Assembly (NCBI GenBank): GCA_020746995.1
Contig: JAGPXD010000002.1
Span: 3,100,001 to 3,164,000 of the forward strand
Reading direction: 5' to 3'
DNA from: Plectosphaerella cucumerina
Taxonomy: Eukaryota > Ascomycota > Sordariomycetes > Glomerellales > Plectosphaerellaceae
DNA length: 64,000 nt
Shown here in pieces: positions 43,401-55,754 of this stretch (positions within the stretch are counted from its first letter, which is position 1; every line of letters begins with the position of its first letter). The notes below the pieces were generated by a model. That model had not been told where the DNA came from and made no database searches. It worked only from the letters and a program-made list of their open reading frames with translations. The position numbers and the translations under genes were made by a program.

Positions 43401-44339
43401 CAAGCCCAAGCTCTTCTCGTTCGTCTCGTCGACCTCGGTCCTTGACACGGACCACTACGTCAACCTCTCGGATGAGCAGACGGCCACCGGCCGCAGTGCG
43501 GTGCTCGAGGCCGATGACATGGAGGGAAGCCGTGTCGGTCTCGGCAACGGCTACGGCCAGACCAAATGGGTATGTTTCCCCCGTACCCTGTCTTTCTGTG
43601 ATATTTCGTTACTGACAAGTCCCAGGTGGCCGAGCAGCTCGTCCGCGAGGCCGGAAAGCGCGGCCTGCGTGGTGCCGTCGTCCGCCCGGGCTACATCCTC
43701 GGCAGCCGCCACGGCGGCGTGTCCAACACGGACGACTTCCTCATCAGGCTCTGCAAGGGCTGCGTGCAGCTCGGCGCGCGGCCGCACATCGTCAACTCCG
43801 TCAACGCCGTGCCCGTGGACCACGTGTCCCGCGTCGTCGTCGCTGCGGCCCTTAACCCCCTGCCGGGCGTCAACGTGGTGCACGTCACGGCGCACCCGAG
43901 GCTGCGCATGAATGAGTTCCTCTCCGCACTGAGCTACTACGGCTACGACGTGCCCGAGGTCGACTACGAGGACTGGAAGACGCAGCTCGAGGAGTTCGTC
44001 TCGGCCGGTTCCGTCGAGAAGGACCAGGAGCAGAGCGCGCTCATGCCGCTCTTCCACATGGCCACGTCCAACCTCCCATCGACGACGCGTGCGCCCGAGC
44101 TCGACGATCGCAACGCCGTCAAGGTGCTCAAGGCCGACGCCGACCGGTGGACCGGCATCGACGACAGCGCGGGTGAGGGTATTTCGCGTGAGGATATTGG
44201 CAGGTACCTCCGCTTCCTGGCCGAAATTAAGTTCATGCCCTTCCCGACGGGCCGCGGCCGTGAGCTGCCGACAATCTCTGCCGACATTGCGCAGGCCCAG
44301 GCCCAGTGGGGTGTTGGCGGTCGCGGCGGTGCGGCCTAA
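40477..44339 (+). CDS. lys2: L-2-aminoadipate reductase (large subunit), A-T-R architecture
   Basis: Eight exons join to 1169 aa: 40477-40607, 40657-40810, 40864-40921, 40969-41032, 41081-41433, 41482-42685, 42738-43569 and 43626-44339. The adenylation domain shows SFTSGSEGRPKGV, MYGTTETS, YRTGDLGQY and NPNGKVD. The carrier domain is DFFDCGGHSLLAQQ with the Ser that takes phosphopantetheine. The reductase domain has FFLTGATGFLGAYL (NADPH), FVSSTSV and the YGQTKW active-site pair Tyr/Lys. The enzyme activates alpha-aminoadipate, loads it as a thioester and reduces it to the semialdehyde in fungal lysine synthesis; a PPTase (Lys5-type) is needed. The length agrees with filamentous-ascomycete orthologues, which are shorter than yeast Lys2. 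A paralogous NRPS-like reductase is the only alternative, but the overall match to Lys2 is strong. Confidence 0.9.
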
Positions 44340-44856
44340 GCGGTGGCTTTAGTGAGGGGTTGGATGACGCGGTATGCTTGGATGTATGCAAGAAGGGAAA
44401 ATCCTATGATTATACAATAGCTTTATGAGAATGAAGGCAGTTTGGGTTGCTCTTTTGCGTGCTGTTCATGTGATGACCGGGCCAATGTAACAAGCAGCCA
44501 CATCTACCGGGAGCATCGCAACAACGATTGCCGCACCAAACAAAAGCTGCAGACATCGCGGGGTAAAGTAAAGCAAGCCCACTTGCCGGCATGACCTGCA
44601 GGTTCTCCATCGTCGTTGAAGGTGTCTCATTCGCCAGGTCAACGGTATGGTTTCATCGCCGCGGGTGGGAGATGTGGCTATATGGCGTTGTAATTACCCG
44701 GGTCTTGGACGAGGGGCAATGTCTGCACCTGACGGAATACGGTACAAGACGTAGAGAGACCCTTAACAGCATTTAAATTCAGGTTCGAGAAGGCTTGACA
44801 ATACACTTGGATATGTGATTAATGTGACAAACACGGCTCAACGGCATACTTTCAAA
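44340..44856. other. Intergenic
   Basis: About 520 bp of lys2 3' flank and GH43 promoter, moderately AT-rich. No gene seen. Confidence 0.4.
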
Positions 44857-46725
44857 ATGAAGATGCATTTGTCTATTTGGTTTGCTTCGGTCAGTCTCTA
44901 TCTCTCAGGTGAGCCCAACAATTCTTCTAGCTTAAGTCCATATCTGACAACAAAGCATTCGTCGATGCCATGATCAACCCGATCATTCCTGGTTTCAACC
45001 CTGATCCAAGCATCATCAGTGTTGAAGATGACTTTTTCGTCGTCACCAGTACTTTCGAGTACTTTCCTGGGGTTCCCATCTACCACTCGAAAGATTTGTA
45101 AGAAGCTCAGCATTGTATCCCAAGATATTGGAGGATACTTACATTGCAGGGTGAAATGGGACCACATCGGACACGCCTTCACGAGGCCGTCTCAGCTTCC
45201 CTTGCGAGGAACAGCCCCGAGCGGTGGCAACTTTGCACCCACGATTAGATATAACAACGGAACGTATTACGTGATTGGAACAATTTTTGATGTTATCAGT
45301 CCTCCGGATCAGGTAAGTTAACCTGGTAGATACAGGCAACGCTCACAGTCGACAGGTCAACCGTATGCCGCGATCGATGTACGTGAAGACCACCAACATC
45401 TGGGACGACAGCTCATGGAGCGAGCCCATCTACGTCGACCAATGGGGTTTCGACCCTGACCTGTTCTTTGACGACGACGGACGGGTGTACCTGACATCAA
45501 CTTTCGGGGACGGCCAGGTCGGCCATGTCGGCATCTTTGCCAACTGGATCACGGAGATCGACATTGAGACGGGCAACTCACTCTCTGACACACGTCTTCT
45601 TCATGAGACCACGGTGAACGTCAGCACACTGCTCACCGAGGCGAGTCATCTCTACAAGATCAACGGCTTGTATCACATGATCACGGCCGACAGTGGCACC
45701 GAAGTACACCACTCGGCCAACAGCTACAGAGCCAAGAGCCTCGAGGGGCCATGGGAGGAGAACCCCAACAATCCACTTATCTACAACGGCGCCGACATGT
45801 CGCGCCCCGTTCTGTCAACGGGCCATGCCGACATTGCCCAGGGCAGCGACGGATCGTGGTGGGCCGTCTTCCTTGCCACGCGCCCCCAGAACCCTACAAA
45901 TTCTTCCGGAAAGCCGCAGCTCGGTCGCGAGACCTTCCTCTGTCCCGTATCCTGGGAGGACGGATGGCCCGTTTTCAACAACAACGAGCCCATCGTCGAG
46001 CATGACCCTGACGTGCTCTACGATCTCGAACGGCCTGCGTCGTGGCGCGACGACTTTGATGGCGAGCTGGCAGACAAGGAATACTACTACCTTCGGGCGC
46101 CCTACAAGGATTTCAAGGACTTCAAGTCGGCTCCGGGAAAGCTGCGACTGCACGGAAACGTCTACACCCTCTCTCACCGCGAGACGCCAGCAGCCCTCCT
46201 GCGCAAGCAAGTCGATCTCGAAACAACGTTCAGCACCAAGCTGAGCGCCTTCGACCCCAAGGATGCACGCCAAGAAGCCGGAGCCACCGTCTACCTGAGC
46301 ATTCATTACCACAACGAGATTGCCGTCACTCGATCAGCCGAGTCCGGGCAGCGCGCCATCGTGGTACACACGAGGACCGGCCCGGAGGCTACTCTCAACA
46401 CGACCATCATCGAGGACGAAGAGGTAGCCGCCGGCAAGCCGGTGAAGCTGTACATCGAGGCGCAGCGGGATGGGTACAAGCTTGGGTACGCGACCGGCTG
46501 CAAAGCACCACGCTGGCTTGCGACTGTCGGAAACGAGAACTTGCAGCGGTATATCGAGGGTTGGCAGAATTTTGTTGGCACCCACTTTGGTATCTACAGC
46601 ACGGGATCCGGGATGCCGATTCGCAACCCGGCGGTGAGTACCTCTCTCCGGCAGGAGGACTTGGCTGACGATTTCAGGGCTTCGAGTATGTTGAGACGAG
46701 GTTGTCGGCTGACTCTGGTCGGTAG
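44857..46725 (+). CDS. Secreted GH43 beta-xylosidase/arabinofuranosidase with C-terminal beta-sandwich
   Basis: Five exons join to 560 aa: 44857-44908, 44956-45097, 45150-45312, 45356-46633 and 46678-46725. The signal peptide is MKMHLSIWFASVSLYLSA. The five-bladed GH43 propeller shows the catalytic base Asp in GFNPDPSI, the pKa-modulating Asp in WGFDPDLFFDDDG and the acid Glu in LLTEASHLYKI. The C-terminal GH43_C2/DUF1349-like domain begins near WRDDFDGELADKEYYYLR and ends with FEYVETRL. This layout is that of GH43 beta-xylosidases that release xylose or arabinose from xylan oligomers. The first exon is only 52 bp, and the last only 48 bp. Together with the GH10 xylanase in this window it would degrade xylan. 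Confidence 0.93.
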
Positions 46726-49700
46726 ATGGGGTGGATTCGGTGGGTGGCGGACGTCGAGGGGGTCGATCACAGGGGTGTTTGCATGTGGCGAAGTAAGGCG
46801 TGAGGGCAACTGAATCGCGTCACTGCCTACAACTCTCATTCAGCATAGGTACTTGTCCCAGCTCACCAAGAAACTTTTGAGCTTTGAAATCTACCTGTCA
46901 GCTCACGGGTAAACTTTTGTTAGTTATAAGCTCGAAGCAGTGGCCAGGGCTGGGGCTAAACGGGGAGGGGGGAAGGCTGGGGGTTTACTAGAGTCTGACT
47001 GGAGTCTTCGGCAGCTGTCCAATGCGAGTTGATCGCCAGGTAAGCACAGTACTTGACAAAATGGATTAACCTACGCGGATGAATGGAAGATTTTAGGCAA
47101 CCTTTCATGATTTTTGGCGTAGCGAGTCAAGCTTGTTGACGGCGCGTGGTTGTGAAAGGGGTTGCTGGCTGGAGCAAGCGGCTGGGGAGAGACCGTTTCC
47201 GCGACCACTTATCTCATAAATGCTGCATGTCAGCAAATGAAGCCAGGCCGGTGCTCGAATGAATGTTGCTTAGATGGGGATATCGGCCGCTTGGTGATGG
47301 CAATGCCGTTGGCGAGTGAGGTCGGGTGATCGTCTATCAGTTGGTTCGGCATGCCTCGCTTGCGAATTTCGAGTTGTTTGATTGACCGTGGGCGTGGGGG
47401 ACGAAAGTGAGGACTAGAAAACGTACAGTAATTTAGCAATGGCCAATGAGCTGGTGGGCTGGTGACCTGTGATCCTGGAGGATCTTCTCGGCGTCTGACT
47501 GATGGCGCGAGGTTCACACCTCTTCAGACTTACTTGCCACTGGCCTTCCCCGTCGATCTCGCAGCATTGTGACACCCAAGGGGAAGTTCTCCCGCTGATC
47601 ACAGCCGAAGCGAATTTTTCGGGGTCTCGGGGAAGGCGAGGCACCGCCAGACGAGCCGAGTCGCCACCGGTGACTGATGGCGAAGAGGATGTGACCTGGA
47701 AGCGAGTCAGAGAGAGGAGGGGGATCATGAACCACGCCATGAAGGACGAGCAAGAGGAGAGGGAAAAGACACCATAGCCTCGCAATGGCGGATTGTTCCG
47801 TCTGGAGAACCAGAAAACGATCCCTTTTGCCAAGAGGTGCCTCGCCTCGTCTTGAACTGTCAAGCTTTGGATCTTCCTGACCACAAGCTCGCCCACCATC
47901 CGGGCTTCCCGCACGAGACCGGTCCAGATCATGCACCCGTGAGCTCAAGCTCGAAAAAAAGCGAGCTTCCAACGCGCCTCACGGACCCAGTTCGCGTAGA
48001 CGCGCCGAGCGGAACTTCGGCAGGCCCTTCCACCAGGCCCTGTCACCCCCCCTTTTCGGGCACCGCGCGCACCCAACGGGCTGGGTCGGTCCTCCACACT
48101 TGGCGCGACGCTCCGAGTTCCTTTCGAGGTTACCCTCTGTATGTATAGCATCAATATCATGCGGGCCTTCCTGCGGGTCCCGCCGTCGATATTGCTCGTG
48201 CATGTAGGAGGGAGGCCAGGGGTTGTGTGGACATCAGACTCATCTTGCACCTGCATCGTCGGTTCCGCGAGGCCGCTGCCCCCCCCCCTCCTCCGCTTCC
48301 ATCGTGAGCCGCAGCCGCACGAGGCTTGGCGCCTGCATCCTCGCGCCTGTGCACGGGTTGAGTTTCCTCACATGCCGGGCTGCGGCGTGGTAGATACGTG
48401 CCCTCCCGCGATCCAGGCACATCTCTCCGGAGCGGAAGCGCGGCAGGATCAAGCCTGTGGACCGGCTGTATCAGGGCGGATGCATATCTCTTGCCTTGGA
48501 GGATCATGCTTGAATCCCTATGAGGGTCATCAGGTGAAGCACAAGCAGGTGGATGTGCTCATCTACACTCCCCAACTGCAAGCGAAAGCAATCAGCCCAC
48601 AGTTCCTGCCAAATCTCGCCAATGGGGATATCACCGCGCCTCCGCAAATGAGTAGAACGCCGCGTTAATGTCGACGACCACTGGCGCTGCATGTTCCGGG
48701 ACGGATGCGTCTCGCTCCCTGCCGGACGGGCACAGGCGCGCCCCTGAGCATGATTGGCCCACGAGATGGCAAGGAGAAAGGGAGGTGTAAGGCAGACATG
48801 AACCACGCGACCAGGGGGGGTCGGCTTTGGAGACCTGGGGCACACCCCCCGTCTCCTCTTCCAGTCTGGGGTTGGCCGGAAGGACGGGCAGTCAAAGGGT
48901 AACTGCCCCTTCTCGTTGGTTAGATTTGGGGAGGGGCTGAGAACTGCTTGCTGCTGGCCATGTTTCTCCGTTGATCTGGATCACGCCGTGATATATCGAG
49001 TCTAAGCAGTTTCGTTGGCCGGCACCGCGGGGGCGGGTGGCGGAAGACGGCATGCGACGTCGTCGAGGCGGCCGCCGTATCTCTGGATCTGGGCGTGGAT
49101 ATGTCGGCATGATATTTGCAGAAGCGCGAGCTTGGCTTTCTGGGCTTTTTGCCTTGGCCCCAAGAAGTGATGCGCGACGAGGCGGCCGTGATGGAGGGCA
49201 GGCCGAGAGCGGCAAGCTTCCACTGCAGCGCCGTGGCTGATGCTTGACCGGGCGATCAAGAGGTCTTGGTGATTTCTTGTCGCCTCGCTTGAGGCTTCTT
49301 GCCATGGCGCCGGGACCGGTCGAGCCATCCTTGTGGAAGCGGCGAGGCCTTCTCGGAGCACGGCGTCACGAGGGTCATATCAAGCGATGCCCGTGGCGAG
49401 GAGGATTATGGCAGTGAGAGAGACTCGGCCGGCCGATCGGCTCACCCGCCAGTGCCGCCACAGGGGGCTCGCATCTGGCCCTGGCCGGCCGACGGCACGA
49501 GGACGGGTTCGGTTCAGTCATACGGACGGCCCGCAGGGGGCAAGGGCCAATGCCGTTCGGAGGAGCGCGGCATCGAAGGGAAGGATGAGCAACAGATTTT
49601 GCAAGCCACTTGCGGGCTCCGTGAGCCGACGCTGCTGGAAGCGGGAAGGGGGCCCCGCGGGGCAAAACAGCAAGGGGGCAGGAGGACGTGGCTAGGAGGG

Positions 49701-52432
49701 CGATGTGAGCTGAGCTGACTGACTGACTGAGTGCCGGTGTGTCGTGCTGTGGCCAACTGGCGATTCGAGTAGACTAGTCGTCGATGGACCTGCGGGAAAA
49801 CGTGGCGCTGGGTGCCGGGCCGCTCAACGACAGTGAAGAGGTTGGCCAATGGGAGAAGATGCGGCAAGATCCCGCTGGCGGTCACGAGGTGCGCTGGCGA
49901 GCGCCTCTCCCGTCGAGGGTTCGAGTCGAGGGGTTACGGGCGATGGAGAGGGCGGCAGAGAGGGGTGTGTGGGCGGCAGCAGCCCCGTTGTGGCTAAGGT
50001 AGGCGAAGAAGCAACGGCATCCGGGGGCCGAGGTTAGCCTGCTGGGGGGCGTATTGGCCGTGAGGGACGGGAATAGCAGCAATGGGCATTTGCTGTGCCG
50101 CAATTCATCGGGCCGGATTGTGAGGTGGTGGTAATGGTGATGGTGTTGACTCGCGGTTGGGCCTGGCTGATGGGTTCCGAGCAGCCCGATCTGGGTCTGC
50201 GAACTTCCCATCCCCTTTCCCTCAGGTGAGCCGGAAACTGAAAGTAGAAGGATAGGGAAAAAAAAGAACCTCGATCCTCCGGACGGCATGTGCCCGCACA
50301 GGCGATTCTGGACATGTCTTCCGGCGGCATGCATGATCTCGAACGGGGGGTCCTGGCCTGGGCTGGCCTGATGTGTCTTGTCTCGTCCTGACCTGACCTT
50401 GCCTTGCCTGACCACGGCGAGGCGCACCCGTCTTTACGGGGGACGGACGTGAAAAAACATCAGTCTGATCAGAGCAGAGTCGAGGCAAGCGGGCAACCCC
50501 TGCTCTCTCTCCGCTTCAAGGCCATGGTTAGCGCGGAGGAAGGCGGCCCGACATTCAGATAGGCTTAGTATCAGTCGGAGACGGGGAACGAGGGGTGAGG
50601 GATCTGACCTCGGCGTGCTGGGCATCGATTGGATGGTGCCGGGCTGCTTGGCTTTGCCCCCTGGTTGGGGATTATTTGTTGCCGGGGTGGCATCTCGAGG
50701 TCAGTGGTCAGTGGTCAGTGGTCACACACACACTCGGGGCCTCAGAAGGACTGTGACTCGCCGACTCCGTTCCCCCAACCTATCCCCTGTCCGTTCAGCT
50801 GTCTCTCTTCGATCGCGCCTCGCCTGTCTCGCATGTGGCCGTTGGGACGCCTCTGGCTTGCCTGCTTGCTGGCTTCCCCATGCTGGCTGGCGTGTGGGGA
50901 GCGTTCGCGAAAGTAAGGGGGCTAGCCCACGCGCGCTGGAAATGGCACCATTCTCATGCCGCCGCCAGTGGCCCTCTCACTTTCTCTCCCGTCGACGCCG
51001 TCGTCCCCAGTTCAGGCCGGTGTCCAGGACAAGGGCGCACCACCAGGAAGGACGGCCCGGTCAACGGCACGTCACGCGTTTCCGTCTCCGGCCGGTTGGC
51101 CCTTTTGCTTCTTCTCCCTGTCGAGCATCTGGCAACTCTCCGCGTCTCTGACCCCAGATTCAGCCCCCCTCATGTTGCTCAACTAGGCCTGGAGACAAGA
51201 GCTGGAGTCGAGATGGGAGTTGGCTCCGGCGGGCATGACAAGCATTGGGTCGAAAAGCTTCGGAAGTCTTAGCCCGCCCATCCATCTCGTCCGATCATCC
51301 TCTCCCCTTCCCCTTCCCCTTCCCCTTCCCCTTCCCTTCCCCCCTTCACCCCCGGAATAACCCCCCCAAGTTCGCTAGTTCCCTGGGCTCTGGTCCGCCC
51401 GTTTGACGGTCCCGCAGCATCCACCAAACACCGGGGCCTGGCAGCGGAGCAACGCGACCCGTGAAATCTGGGGACCTTACTGTCGAGCTCTCTGTCCCTC
51501 GCTCTTTGATGTGATCTTCCCGAACGACTGGAGAGCTTGCAGTGACATCTAATGCGAAGGGGGCACTAGCACGGCGAGCCCGCCAGCGCGGTCTGGAGCC
51601 CGCCTCGCCTCTGCGAGTTGTGCTCGCCTCCCCTGAGCCGAGCCCGTCTCTATTAGATTGTGGTGCGACCATCAGCAACGCGCCTGAGAGGATGCACCTT
51701 GCCGGCCTGCCGCCACACCTAATCCCCCCCGTTCATTGTGCTGGACAACACACAAATCACCACCAAACATGAAGGCCCCCCAGAGGAACTTCTGGCCGCT
51801 TGAGGTTCCACCCCCAGGGCCTACCGGAGCCCCCAGACAAAGATCCCGGGCCCCACGCCGCCCTCCGCCAGGGGTTCGGGGGTGGGTGTGGGTGGCGTGC
51901 CGGGGGGTGTGGTGGTCTGGAAAAGGTGCACCTCTCTCTGTCCTCTGTGTGTCTTGTCCATGTCCCATCTTGCATCTGTGGGCGGACGAGCAGCGCCCAT
52001 GGCCGGGCCAGGCTAGCCGCTATTTCGGTTCCGCCGCCAACCCAACCCGTTGCATCTGACCATCCTTGGGGGCAAGGCAAAGCAAAGCATGGGGAGATGC
52101 GATGCCATCCATCGACAACGACCCTGCCGGCCCGTCGTCTGTCCTCCTGGTGCTTCCCACCCCCCCTGTCACCCTGTCCCCCCTTCCCCCATCTATCCGT
52201 TTTGGGCCCGGCCTTGAGGAAGCGCGATCCGAAAGACCTTCCCTAGCACTCCTCCTGCACCGCACCCCAGGCTCGGCTTCGAAAATCATAAAATCGTCCG
52301 CTGTCCCGCCCTCCGACATCCCATTCCCCTCCCCTCCATCCTCATCCCTCAACCCGGCTCAAGCCTCCCTCCCCAGCTTTCCGACACAAGAGAGGACCCG
52401 CACGGCAGCGCTCGCCGCACCCGATTCCAGTC
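46726..52432. other. 5.7 kb gene-free region upstream of sugar transporter
   Basis: Neither strand holds a frame with recognisable protein motifs or plausible splice continuation. The right part (about 48-52.4 kb) is GC-rich with many homopolymer C or G runs and short direct repeats such as GTCAGTG three times at about 50702-50722 and GACT/CTGA runs at 49712-49730. It could hold a long regulatory region, a non-coding RNA or decayed sequence. I see no tRNA cloverleaf. Confidence 0.5.
51304..51341. repeat. CCCCTT/CCTTCC polypyrimidine tract
   Basis: Five to six near-perfect CCCCTT units form a strand-asymmetric pyrimidine tract about 1.1 kb upstream of the sugar-transporter ATG. Such tracts occur in fungal promoters and may adopt triplex-type structures. 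Confidence 0.85.
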
Positions 52433-54267
52433 ATGTCTGAGAAGATCGACACCGTGGACTCTGTCCAGCCTCACGATGATGGCGCCGACAAGGTTCGTTT
52501 TCACTGCAACGATCGATCCTCTTCGAGACGGACAGACCCAGCTAACACCCCCCAAGAAGCAGATCGAGACCAAGGTCATCAAGGGTAACGAGGCCTTCAA
52601 CGAGGCCATGTTCAAGGAGGACCCCAAGCCCTGGACCAAGCAGCAGATTCTCCTCTACTGCTGCTCCCTCATCGGTTTCTTCTGCTCCACCATGAACGGG
52701 TAAGGCCAATCCCCAATATCATTGCCTTTCTGATCTCGACTAACATGATCTGCCCCAGATACGATGGCTCGCTCATCAACAACCTGCTCATCAACCCCGC
52801 CTTCAAGGAGAAGTGGAACGTCGAGAACACTGGCATCTGGGCCGGTATCATCTCCTCCATGTACCAGATCGGTGGTGTCGTCGCCCTTCCCTTCGTCGGT
52901 CCCGCCATCGACACCTGGGGTCGCCGCTGGGGAATGTTCTTCGGCTCCATTACCATCATCATCGGTACCATCATCCAGGCTCTGGCCAACGTCGAGGGCC
53001 AGTTCATGGGTGGTCGTTTCCTCCTCGGTTTCGGTGTCTCCATCGCCGCTTCCGCCGGTCCCATGTACGTCATTGAGATCAACCACCCCGCCTACCGCGG
53101 TGTCGTCGGTGCCATGTACAACACCCTCTGGTTCTCCGGCGCCATCCTCGCCGCCGGTGCCTCCCGCGGCGCCCTCCAGTACATCGAGGGCGATGCCTCG
53201 TGGCGCCTCATCACCTGGCTCCAGTGCCTCTTCTCCGGCCTCATCTGCATCTTCTGCTTCTTCCTGCCCGAGTCGCCCCGCTGGCTCTACGTCAACAACA
53301 AGAAGGAGGCTGCCCGCGCCATGCTCACCAAGTACCACGGTCTCGGCAACCCCGACTCCGCCTGGGTCGCTCTTCAGATGAACGAGTACGAGGAGCTCCT
53401 CGACATGGACGGTGCCGACAAGCGCTGGTGGGACTACAGGGCGCTCTTCCGCGACCGCTCTTCCGTCTACCGCCTGGGATGCAACCTGGCTGTCTCCATC
53501 TTCGGTCAGTGGGCTGGTAACGCTGTGCTCTCCTACTTCCTGAGCTCCGTCCTCGACACCGCTGGCTACACCGGCACCATCGCCCAGGCCAACATCAACC
53601 TGATCAACACCTGCCAGCAGTTCCTGTGCGCCATCTGCGGTGCCCTCCTCGTCGACCGCATCGGCCGTCGCCCCCTGCTCCTCTTCTCCTTCACCGCCGT
53701 CACCGTCATCTGGCTCGCCATGACCATCTCGTCGGGCGTCCTCGACAAGTCCAAGACCCTGAGCGTCAACGACGAGGGCAAGACTGTTGCCACCTACCAC
53801 AACGAGAACGCCTCGCGTGCCTGCCTGGCCATGATCTTCCTCTTCGGCTCTTGCTACTCCGTCGGTATCACCCCCCTGCAGGCCCTCTACCCCGTCGAGG
53901 TCCTCTCCTTCGAGATGCGCGCCAAGGGTATGGCCTTCTCCTCCCTGGCCGTCAACGCCGCCGGTCTCCTCAACCAGTTCGCCTGGCCCGTCTCCATGGA
54001 GAAGCTCGGCTGGAAGACCTACATCATCTTCACCGTCTGGGACGCCATCCAGGTCACCATCATCTACTTCTACCTGCCCGAGACCAAGAACCGCACTGTA
54101 AGCAGCATCCCACTCAAATGCCTTCATGAACACTCGCTAACCCCTCCCCACAGCTCGAGGAGCTCGACGAGGTCTTCCACGCCGCCAACCCTGTCAAGCA
54201 CTCCACCCAGAAGAAGGAGGTTGCCATCGACCAGTACGGCGAGGTCATCAACGTCCAGAACGTTTAG
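52433..54267 (+). CDS. MFS sugar transporter (hexose/lactose-permease-like)
   Basis: Four exons join to 551 aa: 52433-52492, 52557-52699, 52759-54097 and 54154-54267. The first acceptor is a tandem NAGNAG (AAG/AAG), so a form shorter by one Lys is possible. Twelve membrane segments are visible. Sugar-porter signatures are present: GYDGSLINNLL (helix 1), DTWGRRWGM (loop 2-3), FLLGFGVSIAASAGPMYV (helix 4-5), PESPRWLY (end of helix 6), DRIGRRPLLL (loop 8-9) and YFYLPETKNRT (after helix 12). The closest subgroup is that of fungal lactose/hexose/quinate-type permeases. It imports sugar with protons across the plasma membrane. Codon use is strongly C-ending, suggesting high expression. The long gene-free 5' region is notable. 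Confidence 0.94.
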
Positions 54268-55754
54268 AGCGCTTGCTCTCCAGACCATTGACTTTTCTGA
54301 TGATTCCTTGGGCCCCAAAACACCATGCAAAACCCACATACTCAAAATACCCCAAGCGAGCGCGTTCTTTACTCGCCCCGAGCGGTGGCTGGCCAGATGC
54401 CGGTCCTTCGACGGGCCATTCTAATGTGACCAGACAGGTGGTCGGATACGGGAGACCGTGTCTGCTACTCTTTCAATACATACACGATCACGCTACTGTG
54501 CCATGCTCCAAAGTGATGTTTCGTGGTGTCCTTTGCGTGCCAAGAAATCCCCAGACAACTCACTGTAAGTCCCCGAAGCTTCGACTGCAATGAGCTGATC
54601 GCTACCAGGCTCGGCGCGTAAGCCGAGAGCGACTAGAAGACCATCCCGCCAGGTCCGGCATGTCTTGGCCTCCGAGAGAGCGGCCGACAAAACATGGGCA
54701 AAGCCAGCAATCCCCCTCGCCCCATCCCTGCAGTACAGGTACCTTAATGCCAATTTCCCCCTGGGGCAAGGTAGCCCGCCCCCAACCGCCCAGCAAAGTC
54801 CCATCACCCCCCAGTCCTCACCGGCAACTGCCCTCCCACCCCTCCGCAACCCTGCGGGCGCCCTGCTGCAGCATGAGTGGCGGATTGAGTTAGAGCGGCC
54901 GGGGGAGCGCCATCCACCCACGACAACAGCCAGAGGGACACGGGCACGGCCCCGTGGAGGGATCGCTGCGCTGCAACGCAACCCGCTGCATCTGCATGAC
55001 CGCCGCTGGAACGAAGGCTGCTCCTCCCGCCTTGGCGCCGGCGACGGTCGTGATAGGTTGATGACTCCAGGCGAGGCATCGTCGGACCGTTTCTCGCGGC
55101 CGGCCGTGTTCTTCCTGTCTGTATGTTCAACCGAGGTCGGCAATCCAGTACCGCGTTGCTGACGGCGGCGCTAGGCGGACGGGTCATCCGGGGATGTCAG
55201 ACCTTCCTTGATCACCGGGTTAGCTTGAGATCCTGGAGTGGATCTGGTGTTGAAGTGAGTTAAGCGCGATGTCAGTTTGCTGACACGATACGCAGGAGAG
55301 CACGCTCGCGGGGTTTCTTCGCGTCGATGGGCTTCAGTTGGCACAGCTGGCTGTCAAGTGCTAAGCTTGGCCCGGAATCTGTCCGCTGTCCAGCTACCTA
55401 GCCAGTGCATCCTCTCAGCGGCCCTTCGTTGGCGGCACTCTACAGATTTCTTGCCCAAACGGGCATTCGGACAGAGAGCAGACCCGTACAAAGGCTTCAA
55501 GAGTTAGGCACTCAATGTGAAGCTGGTCGTTGCCATTGAGTTCTTTGGGTTTGTTGTCGAGATTCATTGGCGACAGCACCTGAACAGCCCCTGACCCCTG
55601 AATCATCCCCGCACCTGACCGCTGAAGCGACCGACACCACTAAACAACGCCATCGCGATCAATAGCAGGAGTCAATTAATCAATCTATCTGCTTCGCGCT
55701 TTACGGCGGTTCATCAAACTGACCCCAATGCTAACCATCCCCAGCAGCCAGCGG
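54268..55754. other. Intergenic between convergent genes
   Basis: About 1.5 kb between the convergent transporter and ferroxidase genes. A 216-residue minus frame (54493-55143) has no motif and unusual Arg/Pro composition; I do not accept it. No other feature is seen. Confidence 0.45.

Noticed and set aside
48141..49718. Several 100-175 codon frames on both strands in the gene-free region
   Set aside because: They overlap each other, have biased composition and no conserved motif.
52655..54133. Minus-strand open frame of 492 codons
   Set aside because: Antisense to the sugar transporter; Gly/Asp/Glu-rich sequence produced by C-ending sense codons.
54493..55143. Minus-strand open frame of 216 codons between two genes
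   Set aside because: Arg/Pro/Gly-rich, no motif, no splice continuation; likely a chance frame in GC-rich DNA.
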